Positions 53,254 to 61,186 of a stretch of DNA of 64,000 bases are shown here, piece by piece. The notes under the pieces were generated by a model. That model had not been told where the DNA came from, ran no database searches, and saw only the letters and a program-made list of their open reading frames with translations. How positions within the stretch are numbered: position 1 is the first letter of the stretch; each line of letters begins with the position of its first letter. The position numbers and the translations under genes are program-made. Origin of the DNA: Kitasatospora sp. CB01950 (lineage in GTDB: Bacteria; Actinomycetota; Actinomycetes; Streptomycetales; Streptomycetaceae); assembly GCF_001905465.1 (NCBI RefSeq), contig NZ_LISX01000006.1:372001-436000 (forward strand), read 5' to 3'.

Positions 53254-53479
53254 GCCCTGTCTTTCGGGTCCTGCCGTCCGCGCAATGCCGGATCGCCATC
53301 CCCCCCCGCCCCGACGGGCCGGGAGGCGCCCCCACGGAAGCGCCGGCAAACCGTCCAAGTACCCCCAGTACGAGGACAGTTCGCCGACACTCCGAGCCGG
53401 GCGCGGCATCCGGGCTTCTTCCGACCCCAAGGGCCGGGGAGCCGCGCGCCGATCCGACAGGATCCGGAAGAGAGGGCCT
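53252..53479. repeat. long imperfect palindromic element, copy 2
   Basis: A ~228-bp element next to copy 1. It begins with AGGCCCTGTCTTTCGGGTCC and ends with a near-complement (19 of the outer 22 positions match). The centre GTAC-CCCCA-GTAC at 53359-53371 is again at the midpoint. Sequence outside the core and termini differs from copy 1, but both share AAGTAC-x-CCCAGTACGAGG and the CTGTCTT ends. It looks like a non-autonomous mobile or structured repeat. Confidence 0.7.
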
Positions 53480-53700
53480 GGCCGGAGCCCCGACGCCCGT
53501 ACGAAGGCGCCGCTCCACCGCTTCCGCCGCACCTCCGTACGGGCTTCGAGCTCCGTACCGCCGGCGCGGTCACCCGTAACCGGGCTGCCCGTTCCCTCAC
53601 GTTCCCGCACCGGTTCCGGCGGCATTCGCCGCCTCGCTCCTCCCCCGGTGCGCCCCGCACAGCACCACCTGACCACCCCCACACCAACGAGGAGACCCCG

Positions 53701-56040
53701 GTGCGTTCATCAGTCACCGTGCGCAACACCCTGCTCTCGGCCGCGCTCGCCGCCGCCCTCGCGGTCCCGCTGCTGCACAGCGTCCAGGCCTCCGCCTCGC
53801 CCGCGCCTGCCGCCTCGGCGGCGGACCGCCCCGCGCCCGCCCCGCAGCAGGCCGGCGACCACGTCGCCCATCAGGGCGCCCCGGGTGGCGGCACCTCGGC
53901 CGTCCCGCAGGGCTGGCCCGGCACCGCCGCGCGCCAGCCGACCACCGGCCTGCAGTCCGGCGACCCGGCCGACACCCCCGAGTCGCTCCCGGCGGCCGGC
54001 GTCGCGAAGAGCGCCGCCTGCACCCCGGAGGCGTTCACCTCGCTCTCCCCCGCCGCGCTGGTCGACTTCCTCACCGACCGCGGCCACACCTACCAGGACT
54101 GTCTGCGCCCGCTACTGGTCAACTGGGACCCGCGGACCGCGAAGGTGATGACGCCCGACCACGTGCGGGCCGTCGCCGCCAAGGTGAGCTCTCTCGCGCC
54201 GTCCTTCGACAGCGCCAACAACCTGAACCAGCAGGAACTCTGGTACTACCTGCACATCGCCGTCTTCTTCGACTTCTACCACGCCGAGATCGACCTCGGC
54301 GACGACACCACCGTCGCCGCCATCGACCGCGCCATCCGCGACTACGCCGCCAACCCCCGGGTGTTCGACCCCACCAGCACCAATGGCGACACCATGGGCG
54401 AGCTGCTGCAGACCAGCAGCGCCCCCAAGCTCCGGCTGGCCCGGCTGCCCCTGGTGAAGCAGGTCATGCGGACGTTCGCCCCCGGCTCGCCCGTGGTCGG
54501 CGACCGCGGCTGGAACTGGGCCGTCCAGGGCGCTCTCCAGATCAACTTCCAGGGCATCGAGAACGTCGGCGAGGACCCCGAGGGCCTGTTCCGGGCCGCC
54601 GTCGCCGCCGACGCCGACTACCGCGAGGCGTTCCGCGCCTACGCCGGCTACACCCACCTCAAGGGCACGAACAGCGAGTGGGCCGCCGGCGACGCCATGC
54701 TGGAGTACGGACGCTTCGCCCGGATCGACGCCGTCAAGTCCGAGCTGAAGCAGCGGATCGGCTCTCAACTGGAGCTCGCCACCGCGACCTTCGGCCGGAT
54801 GAGCGTGCCCTGGGCCAACCTGGTCGGCCCGGTCAACGACCTCGGGCTCTGCGGCCAGTACGGGGTCTGCCGCGCCGACCTGCAACGCGAGGTCTTCCCC
54901 CACACCTACAGCTACGACAACGACACCCTGATCGTGCGCACCGCGCTCGACAAGGCCACCGCCGACCAGCTCTACTACGCCACCAAGCAGGTCAAGGCCC
55001 AGTTCTTCCGGACCCTGGGCACCGACCGGCCGCTGGCCGACGACAACCACCCGGCTCTGACCGTCCAGCTGTACGACACCAAGAGCAACTACCAGGCCCT
55101 CCAGCGTGTGCTGTTCGGCATCGGGGACGTCCAGAACGGCGGGATGTTCATCGAGGAGAACTCCACCTTCTACACCTACCAACGCACCACCCAGGAGTCG
55201 TACTTCAGCCTGGAGGAGCTGTTCCGGCACGAGTACACCCACTACCTCAACGCCCGCTGGGCGATCCCCGGCGAGGGCTACACCACCCGCTGGCCCAGCG
55301 ACGCCACCTTCGCCATGAACGAGGGCACCGCCGAGTACTTCGCCGGCGCCACCCGTGACAGCGGCGTCAAGGCCCGCAAGTACATGGTCCGCCAGATCGG
55401 TTGGGACGACGAGGCCCGCACCCCCCGCCTGACCGTCGACCAGATCCTGCACGCCACCTGGGACGGACTGGGCTTCCGCGCCTACCCCTACTCCGCGACC
55501 TTCTTCAACCTGCTCGGCGAGAAGCACCCCGAACAGCTCGCCGAGATGTACCGCCTGCTGCGCGCCGACGACCGCAACGGCTACGACGCCTGGCGCGACC
55601 GCCTGGGCCGCGACGCCGGCCTCCAGCAGGAGTACACCGCCTACCTGGACGCCGAGATCCCGCACGCGGACGACCTCTACGTCCCCTCCACCGACTACAC
55701 GCCCAACGGCCAACTGAACTACGCCTGGGCATCCGAGATCCGCAACGCCTTCGCCTCCGCCACGCAGAACACCCCCGACTGCAAGGACAACGGCGACTGG
55801 AACAACAAGATGCGCTTCACCTGCACCGGACGCATCACCGCCAACCTCACCAACTCCAACAACCCCGGCCAGAACCGCAAGGACATGGCCACCACCGTCG
55901 ACCACTTCCTCCTCGACCGGGGCGGCGCCGCCAACAACAACATGGCCGACATGAACTGCTGGTTCGGCAAGGTCGACGTCTGGCCCTCGGGCCAGGCCGG
56001 CACCGCGGACTACTCCTGCGAGGGCCCGCTCCGCCGCTGA
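53701..56040 (+). CDS. secreted M9 collagenase
   Basis: A 779-aa preproenzyme of peptidase family M9. A signal peptide (to about residue 33) and a Pro/Ala/Gly-rich segment precede the M9 N-terminal activator domain (~100-380: LVDFLTDRGHTYQDCLRPLL and a long helical array). The catalytic domain has the zinc site H510-E511-x-x-H514 (RHEYTHYLN) and the third ligand E541 in MNEGTAEYF. The C-terminal ~100 residues carry four cysteines and no PKD or collagen-binding domain. It should cleave native or denatured collagen outside the cell. The GTG at 53701 has GAGGAG upstream. The gene ends 38 nt before a 50-bp perfect palindrome. Confidence 0.92.
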   Translation: MRSSVTVRNTLLSAALAAALAVPLLHSVQASASPAPAASAADRPAPAPQQAGDHVAHQGAPGGGTSAVPQGWPGTAARQPTTGLQSGDPADTPESLPAAGVAKSAACTPEAFTSLSPAALVDFLTDRGHTYQDCLRPLLVNWDPRTAKVMTPDHVRAVAAKVSSLAPSFDSANNLNQQELWYYLHIAVFFDFYHAEIDLGDDTTVAAIDRAIRDYAANPRVFDPTSTNGDTMGELLQTSSAPKLRLARLPLVKQVMRTFAPGSPVVGDRGWNWAVQGALQINFQGIENVGEDPEGLFRAAVAADADYREAFRAYAGYTHLKGTNSEWAAGDAMLEYGRFARIDAVKSELKQRIGSQLELATATFGRMSVPWANLVGPVNDLGLCGQYGVCRADLQREVFPHTYSYDNDTLIVRTALDKATADQLYYATKQVKAQFFRTLGTDRPLADDNHPALTVQLYDTKSNYQALQRVLFGIGDVQNGGMFIEENSTFYTYQRTTQESYFSLEELFRHEYTHYLNARWAIPGEGYTTRWPSDATFAMNEGTAEYFAGATRDSGVKARKYMVRQIGWDDEARTPRLTVDQILHATWDGLGFRAYPYSATFFNLLGEKHPEQLAEMYRLLRADDRNGYDAWRDRLGRDAGLQQEYTAYLDAEIPHADDLYVPSTDYTPNGQLNYAWASEIRNAFASATQNTPDCKDNGDWNNKMRFTCTGRITANLTNSNNPGQNRKDMATTVDHFLLDRGGAANNNMADMNCWFGKVDVWPSGQAGTADYSCEGPLRR

Positions 56041-56078
56041 CACCGCACAACGGTGACGGCCGAACCCCGTCCGCCGCT

Positions 56079-56128
56079 GCCGAAGGCGCTCGGTGACCCT
56101 GTCGACAGGGTCACCGAGCGCCTTCGGC
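56079..56128. terminator. 50-bp perfect loopless palindrome after the collagenase
   Basis: Arms 56079-56103 and 56104-56128 are exact complements with no spacer (centre GTCGAC). Position 38 nt after the stop fits a terminator, but perfect symmetry without a loop would also allow a cruciform. Confidence 0.75.
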
Positions 56129-56132
56129 CGTC

Positions 56133-56369
56133 ATGCGCGAACGGCTGAGGCTCGCCGACCGCATCGTCGATCCGCTCACGCACGTGCCCGGTCACGGTCG
56201 CCCGGATTTCGCCGGCGGCCGGGTCGCGGCGGCCGACAGTGCGGGACTGCGGATGACCTGGTGCCCCGGCTGGAGGGGCTGCTGCGATCGCTTCCTGTTG
56301 GTGGACGGCGTCCTCAAACCGGTCCGGGAGATCCGCTACCGGCGCAGCCGCAGCAAGGACCGGCCCTGA
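56133..56369 (+). CDS. possible small ORF, unknown
   Basis: A 78-codon frame starting 5 nt after the palindrome. Third positions are mostly G/C and second positions are less so, as in real genes here. The product (RLRLADRIVDPLTHVPGHG, with CPGWRGCC) has no known domain. There is no ribosome binding site and the upstream hairpin would hinder translation from the collagenase message. It may be a remnant. Apart from it, the gap 56041-56504 holds nothing else. Confidence 0.3.
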   Translation: MRERLRLADRIVDPLTHVPGHGRPDFAGGRVAAADSAGLRMTWCPGWRGCCDRFLLVDGVLKPVREIRYRRSRSKDRP

Positions 56370-56504
56370 GCCGTCTGTGCCGCCTCGATGGCGCGTATCC
56401 GGAGCGCGCTTCCGTCGTTGACCAGGCCGTGGCTCCGAGTAGTTGCCCGGGGCAGGGTCTGTGCAGGCACCGGCTTTCGACGGGGCCCGTGCGAGGAAGG
56501 AACG

Positions 56505-56825
56505 ATGAACATGCTGACGGGTGAGGAGCGCCAGGCCGCGGGCAGCAGTGCACGCACCGTGGGCAGGCGGATGGCGGTGCTGGGTACGGCCGTGGGGGCG
56601 GCAGTGGTCCCGGCCGGCGCGGCCCAGGCCAACATCGTCGGAGTGGGCAACGCCGTGTTCGGCAACTCCTGCACGAACCACGGCGCCGCGCAGGCCACCG
56701 GGACCACCGTCTCCGACAGCGGGACGGCAAGCGGCAACCACCTCGGTCTGCCACTGGACCTGCCCCGCAACCACTGCGGGAGCAGCGGGATCGTCTGCAC
56801 GGCCGTCTTCATGTCCAGCGTCTGA
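56505..56825 (+). CDS. small secreted protein, weakly chaplin-like
   Basis: A 106-aa protein with a signal peptide of twin-Arg-like start (TVGRRMAVLG) ending near AAQA at residues 39-42. The ~64-residue mature part is Gly/Ala/Asn/Thr-rich: NIVGVGNAVFGNSCTNHG, a central GTASGNHLGLPLDLP and HCGSSGIVCTAV, with three cysteines. The VFGNSC and LDLPRNHC patches recall the chaplins, hydrophobic surface proteins of aerial hyphae, but the usual chaplin order is not kept, so this is a loose likeness only. The ATG at 56505 has GAGGAAGGA upstream. It is probably monocistronic. Confidence 0.6.
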   Translation: MNMLTGEERQAAGSSARTVGRRMAVLGTAVGAAVVPAGAAQANIVGVGNAVFGNSCTNHGAAQATGTTVSDSGTASGNHLGLPLDLPRNHCGSSGIVCTAVFMSSV

Positions 56826-56862
56826 TCCGGTGGGACCGACGTTGTGCGGGACGGGTGGGCTC

Positions 56863-58113
56863 GTGGCCGGTGTCGGGGGGACGGATGTGTCGCTGGAGGA
56901 CGCCGCTGTACGGGAGTTGGCTGCCCTGAGCGGGCGCGCGGTGCCGTTGTTGCGGGAATGGGTCGGCGAGTGTCCGCGGCTGGGCGTGGCGCGGGCCCTC
57001 CTGATGCTGGCGACCGGCGGGGGCCTGAGCGATGAGGTGCTGCGGGAGGAGTTGGTGGTCGCCCACCGGGACGCGCAGGAGGCCGATGCGCGGTCGGCGA
57101 GCCTGGTGTACGGGATCTTCCTTTACACCCACCGACAGTTCCGGCTCACGGCCGATCACCTGGTGACGCACTTCGCACGGTGGCCCGGGGACGAGGTGGC
57201 CTCGCTGATGCTGGACGCCTTCCACGCCTGCGGGGACGTCGACTACCGCGCGCACGGTGACGCCCTGGTCGAGCGGCAGTACGCCCTGGCCGGTGCGGAC
57301 AGCTGGCCGTGGACGGGCAGGCTGGCCTGGACGCGGGCCGAGCAGGGCCGCGCCGAGGAGGCCCTCGAACTGGCCGGGCACACCCTGGCCCGGTTTCCGC
57401 GCGCCGGACTCGCCGCGCACGCCCGCGCGCACGCCGAGCACGAACTGGGAGCCGGCCCCGGCTCCACCAGGTTCCTCGACCGGTGGCTGGCCGGGGATCC
57501 ACAGGCAGCGCAGTTCAAGCACCTGAACTGGCACGCCGCCCTGCAGTCCCTGGCCTGCGGGGACTTCGCGGACGCGCGCCGCCGGGCCGACGAGGTCCTG
57601 GGCCGGGCGGACGTGGGGATGCGGTCGGCGACGAACTGGCGTCTGCTGCTGGCCGGGCAGGAACCCGCCGGCCGCTGCGACCTCGACCACGTGCGCGGAC
57701 TGCTGACCGGGCCGGGCGGGATGGCGGAGGTCTTCCACACCTTCAACCTGGCCCTGGCTCTGGCCGTCGAGTCGGCCACCGGCGACCTTGAGGCCCTGGC
57801 CCGCCGGGCGGCCGGTGACACGCGCCCCGACTACAGCGAAGTCCTCGCACCGGTGGTCCAGGCCCTCGCCCACGTGACCGCGGGCCGCCCCCGGGCCGCC
57901 GTCGATCTCCTGACCCGCCTGGGCGGGCAGATCGACCGCATCGGCGGCGTACGGGTGGAACGCGAGATCGTCCAGGACACGCTGGCCCGCGCCCTCGTCG
58001 ACACCGGCGAACACGCGCGCGCGGCGGCCCTCCTGCACGAACGCGTCACCACCCGCCGCCACCACACCTACGAGGACCTCCTCCTCGCCCCGGCCGTCTC
58101 GCCGGCCCGCTGA
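56863..58113 (+). CDS. TPR-like repeat protein
   Basis: A ~416-aa soluble protein built of paired helices in the tetratricopeptide manner. Examples are LVYGIFLYTHRQFRLTADHL, WTRAEQGRAEEALELAGHTL, LQSLACGDFADARRRADEVL and ARALVDTGEHARAAALLHE. No catalytic residues are evident; TPR arrays bind partner proteins. The start is uncertain: GTG 56863 and GTG 56887 (VSLEDAAV, with GGGGGGA upstream) are both possible. It lies 43 nt before the sulfotransferase-like gene on the same strand, so the two likely form an operon and may act together. Confidence 0.7.
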   Translation: MAGVGGTDVSLEDAAVRELAALSGRAVPLLREWVGECPRLGVARALLMLATGGGLSDEVLREELVVAHRDAQEADARSASLVYGIFLYTHRQFRLTADHLVTHFARWPGDEVASLMLDAFHACGDVDYRAHGDALVERQYALAGADSWPWTGRLAWTRAEQGRAEEALELAGHTLARFPRAGLAAHARAHAEHELGAGPGSTRFLDRWLAGDPQAAQFKHLNWHAALQSLACGDFADARRRADEVLGRADVGMRSATNWRLLLAGQEPAGRCDLDHVRGLLTGPGGMAEVFHTFNLALALAVESATGDLEALARRAAGDTRPDYSEVLAPVVQALAHVTAGRPRAAVDLLTRLGGQIDRIGGVRVEREIVQDTLARALVDTGEHARAAALLHERVTTRRHHTYEDLLLAPAVSPAR

Positions 58114-58156
58114 CCCTTCACCACCCCGTCGCCTCCTCTTCTCCGGGAGACCTCCC

Positions 58157-59170
58157 ATGCCCGTGCCCCAGCTGATCGTCGTCTCGCTGCGCGGCAGCGG
58201 CACACCACTGCTGGCCGGCACCACCACCGCACTCGGCTACACCCCCTACGGCACGATGAGCGGCATCCAACCCGACAGCGGTGAAAGGCCCGGCCCCGGT
58301 GAGGTCGCCCCCCTGCTCCGCGCCGCTTACGGCCAGGACGAAGCCGGACGCCTGCTGCTGCACGGGCAGCGCGACAACCGGGAAGAGCTGGAAGCCGCCT
58401 TCCAGCAGGCAGTCACTGCCCTGTGGCGGGTGTGGTGGACACGCCTGGGCCAGCCCGTCACCGCCGCCTCACCCGTCGACCCCGTCCTCGAAGACCGTCT
58501 GACCCGCGTCCCCGACACCGACCTGCCCCGACTCCTGCCGGGCCGCGGCTGCTGGTACGTCAACAGCCTGGACCTGGAACGAGCCGACGCCGGCTTCCTG
58601 CGCGCCTGGCACACCGCCGCACGACCGCCGATCGTCTACCACCACCGCGACGTACGCGACCGCGTCATCGAGCAGATCCACCTGCTCTCCCAGCCCGCCG
58701 GGCACGTCGGCACCATGCCCGAACACCTCGTCTACCGCGACATCCTCGGCGCCCTGCCCACCATGGACGCCAAGCTCACCCTCGCCCTGACCGACCCCGG
58801 CTTCCCCGGCATGCGCGAAGCCCGCCGCTGCCAGTGGCTGCTGCGCCACCCCGCCGTCTGCGTGCTCACCCACGAAGAACTCGCCGGCCCCGCCCACGGC
58901 GGCACCGCCGAAGCCCGCGACCGCGCCCTGCACCGGCTCCTGGCCGCCGCCCGCCACCCGGACCCGGCCGCAGCCCTCGCCACCCTGCCCAACCCCAAGA
59001 GCGACCAACTCCCGGCCGGCGTCTGGCGCACGCACTTCAGCCCGGAGCACGAACGCCTCCTCCACCAGCATCACAGCGACCTCCTGCCTCCCCACCCCGA
59101 CGAGGCCGCGCACACCATCAGCTCCCAACGCACCGACGCCCCGACGCACTCACGCCCCGCATCCCGGTGA
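58157..59170 (+). CDS. sulfotransferase-like protein
   Basis: A 337-aa protein with features of the PAPS-dependent sulfotransferase fold. The N-terminal beta strand and loop LIVVSLRGSGTPLLA resemble the phosphosulfate-binding loop. VYHHRDVRDRVIEQ matches the YRDPRD-type 3'-phosphate-binding segment, and the C-terminus has WRTHFSPEHERLLHQHHSDLL, like the closing RxGxW-THFTPE stretch. It would sulfate a sugar, peptide or small molecule. The residues are somewhat degenerate, so a kinase-like P-loop protein is the alternative. ATG at 58157 with GGGAGA upstream. Its partner gene is the TPR protein before it. Confidence 0.6.
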   Translation: MPVPQLIVVSLRGSGTPLLAGTTTALGYTPYGTMSGIQPDSGERPGPGEVAPLLRAAYGQDEAGRLLLHGQRDNREELEAAFQQAVTALWRVWWTRLGQPVTAASPVDPVLEDRLTRVPDTDLPRLLPGRGCWYVNSLDLERADAGFLRAWHTAARPPIVYHHRDVRDRVIEQIHLLSQPAGHVGTMPEHLVYRDILGALPTMDAKLTLALTDPGFPGMREARRCQWLLRHPAVCVLTHEELAGPAHGGTAEARDRALHRLLAAARHPDPAAALATLPNPKSDQLPAGVWRTHFSPEHERLLHQHHSDLLPPHPDEAAHTISSQRTDAPTHSRPASR

Positions 59171-59280
59171 ACCCGTACCCGCCCTGCCCGCGACCGGCGG
59201 GCGCCCGACCGCGCTGCTGTGGCCTGCGCCCTTGGTTCCGCAGGACCGGCCACAACGGCTGCATCAGCACCACCGAGCCC

Positions 59281-59373
59281 GCCGGCCGCGGTCGCCGCTT
59301 CGACGGTCACCCGGAACAGCAGGCCGGCGGCGAAACAGTAGGACGCGACCGCGATCCGGCGGGGCCCCGGCAC
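59281..59373 (-). pseudogene. fragment of a sirohydrochlorin chelatase gene
   Basis: About 93 bp that align with 9227-9318, the C-terminal lobe of the intact chelatase. Translated, GPRRIAVASYCFAAGLLF stands against GARRIAVASYCLASGVLY. A 28-nt block (59336-59363) is identical to 9282-9309. One extra G after it breaks the frame. Upstream and downstream parts are missing, so it is a relic of a second chelatase gene or of a partial duplication. Confidence 0.7.
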
Positions 59374-59611
59374 ACCGACGGCCCTGCCCAGGACCGGCCG
59401 ATGTGGCCGGGCGACCACCAGCGGCCAAAACAGCTGGTCCCAGAATGGCGGGGGTCCGGACAAGCGGCAGGCCACCCAGCCCTCCCCGTGCTGTAGGGGC
59501 AAATTGATCCGGTTGCTCCCACCACCATCGGGGCGGCGCGCGGAGGGCCCGTCCCCGGCCGGGTCGGAGCACTCCGCGCGCCGCCCCCGCAGGAACTGCG
59601 GCGGCACCGCT

Positions 59612-59790
59612 TCAGCGGGGCGACGGCTGCGACGTCGGTGGTGTCGCGGCGGCGCGTACGGAGTCGCCGCCGTCGGGCCCGGGCGGCTCGGCGTTCTCCC
59701 GGGTCGCCTCCGGCCAGCGGGGCAGGATGCCCCGCGCGCGGGCCTGCACCAGGGTCAGTGCAACGACGGTTCCGGCGACGTCGGGCTGCT
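59612..59790 (-). pseudogene. 3' end of a lost gene, perhaps a membrane protein
   Basis: A short minus-strand frame ending in TGA (59614-59612) that reads like a natural C-terminus: VVALTLVQARARGILPRW, then an acidic/Gly stretch and TSQPSPR. No start codon with a binding site and no upstream coding sequence are seen, so only the tail of an older gene seems left. The family is unknown. Confidence 0.35.
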
Positions 59791-60076
59791 GCCCGTCAAC
59801 TTCCGGCCATTCAAAGGCCGGTCAGGCCGACGGGCCGACGGGCCGCTGATATCGATGCGCGTCCGGATCGACGCGGCCGCCCTTGGTACCACCCCGGCAT
59901 CTCGCGCTCCCCTCGGCACCGGCCCTTGCGGGCCTCACCCCGAGATCCGTCCGAAGCCGGGACGGATCCATCCGGAAGCGGCTGAATTCACCTACCGCTC
60001 CGACCCTCGCGCTCCGGACAGGCCCTGCCGGTGGCCGAAACCACCCGCTCTTCCGACCGAGAACACGACTCGCGAC

Positions 60077-60105
60077 TTGACGCGATATATCGCGTTTCAT
60101 ACTTT
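60077..60105 (+). promoter_or_regulatory. promoter with palindromic operator for the ABC exporter operon
   Basis: TTGACG (60077-60082), a 17-nt spacer and TACTTT (60100-60105) form a good sigma-70-like (HrdB) promoter. The spacer holds most of the perfect 16-bp palindrome ACGCGATATATCGCGT (60080-60095), which overlaps the -35 end. A bound repressor would block RNA polymerase. Palindromes with an ATAT core are typical of PadR-type regulators, which often control DrrAB-like exporters. The regulator gene is not in the window. Confidence 0.65.
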
Positions 60106-60193
60106 GGTCGCGCTGCACAACCACTGGCCCAGGCCTAACCGTTGCCGAACACGGCCGTGAGGGGCCCAGCCACTCAAACCTTGGGAGAGCTCT

Positions 60194-61186
60194 TTGTCAG
60201 GGGCCATCTACGCCGAAGGTCTGGTGAAGCATTTCGGGAACGTTCCGGCCGTGGACGGCGTCGACCTCGACGTCCCCGCAGGTACCGTTCTCGGTCTACT
60301 TGGCCCGAACGGCGCCGGCAAGACCACGACCGTGCGAATGCTGACCACCCTGCTCAAGCCCGACGCCGGAATCATCAAGGTGGCCGGCATCGACGTGGTC
60401 AAGGACCCGAACGAGGTACGCCGCAACATCGGCCTCTCGGGGCAATTCGCTGCGGTCGACCACTACCTGACCGGCCGTGAGAATCTGCGGCTGGTCGGCC
60501 AGCTCTACCAGCTCAACGGGCGCGCCGCGAAGGCGCGCGCCAACCAGCTACTGGAGCAGTTCGACCTCACCGACGCCGCCGACCGTCCGGTCAAGACGTA
60601 CTCCGGCGGCATGCGCCGCCGGCTCGACCTCGCCGCGGCGCTGATCGTCCAGCCGCCGGTGATGGTCATGGACGAACCGACCACGGGCCTGGACCCGCGC
60701 AACCGCCAGGCGCTGTGGGACGTCATCCAAGAGCTCGTCCGTGCCGGTACCACGCTGCTGCTGACCACTCAGTACCTGGAGGAGGTCGACCGCCTCGCGC
60801 ACGACATCTGCGTCATCGACCGCGGCAAGGTGATCGCCCGCGGCACGTCCGACCAGCTGAAGGCGCAGATCGGCCACGACCGGGTCGAGCTGGTCGTGCA
60901 CCGGCGGAACGACATCATCGGCGCCAGCGCGATACTGGCGACCCACGGCCACGGCGAGGTCACGGTCGACAACCACACGCGCAAGCTCACCGTGCCGGTC
61001 ACGGGAGGCGCCCAGGTGCTCGCCGACGTCATCCGCAACCTCGACGGACTGAACATCGCGATCGACGACATCGGGCTGCGCCGCCCGACCCTGGACGACG
61101 TGTTCCTCTCACTCACCGGCCGCCCCGCGGAGCCCGGACAGGACGGCGATGCCGAGGAGCAACCCACCAAGGAGAGTGCGAAGTGA
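60194..61186 (+). CDS. DrrA-type multidrug ABC transporter ATP-binding protein
   Basis: A 330-aa ABC ATPase of the daunorubicin-resistance (DrrA) family. Walker A is GPNGAGKTTT (about 37-46), the Q-loop GLSGQFAAVD, the signature YSGGMRRRLD, Walker B VMVMDEPTTGLD and the H-loop LLTTQYLEE. A C-terminal ~100-residue DrrA-type domain (RPTLDDVFLSLTG) follows. It powers export of a hydrophobic antibiotic or toxin through the permease encoded next. The TTG at 60194 has GGGAGAG upstream. A promoter with an operator lies 90-120 nt before it. The stop overlaps the permease start (GTGA). Confidence 0.93.
   Translation: MSGAIYAEGLVKHFGNVPAVDGVDLDVPAGTVLGLLGPNGAGKTTTVRMLTTLLKPDAGIIKVAGIDVVKDPNEVRRNIGLSGQFAAVDHYLTGRENLRLVGQLYQLNGRAAKARANQLLEQFDLTDAADRPVKTYSGGMRRRLDLAAALIVQPPVMVMDEPTTGLDPRNRQALWDVIQELVRAGTTLLLTTQYLEEVDRLAHDICVIDRGKVIARGTSDQLKAQIGHDRVELVVHRRNDIIGASAILATHGHGEVTVDNHTRKLTVPVTGGAQVLADVIRNLDGLNIAIDDIGLRRPTLDDVFLSLTGRPAEPGQDGDAEEQPTKESAK

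Larger units (their letters stand above)
59171..60076. other. decayed intergenic region with gene remnants
   Basis: About 0.9 kb without an intact gene. It holds two minus-strand remnants, at 59281-59373 and 59612-59790. The frames that remain open are short and Arg/Pro-rich. The stretch 59800-60076 becomes less GC-rich towards the promoter at 60077. Confidence 0.5.

Noticed and set aside
53014..53682. 222-codon minus-strand frame over the palindromic repeats
   Set aside because: Its frame follows the palindromes, it has no domain and no binding site. Symmetric high-GC DNA gives open frames on both strands.
56505..56825. True chaplin or rodlin
   Set aside because: The mature part has three cysteines and does not keep the chaplin order of conserved residues or the rodlin length, so only a loose likeness is stated.
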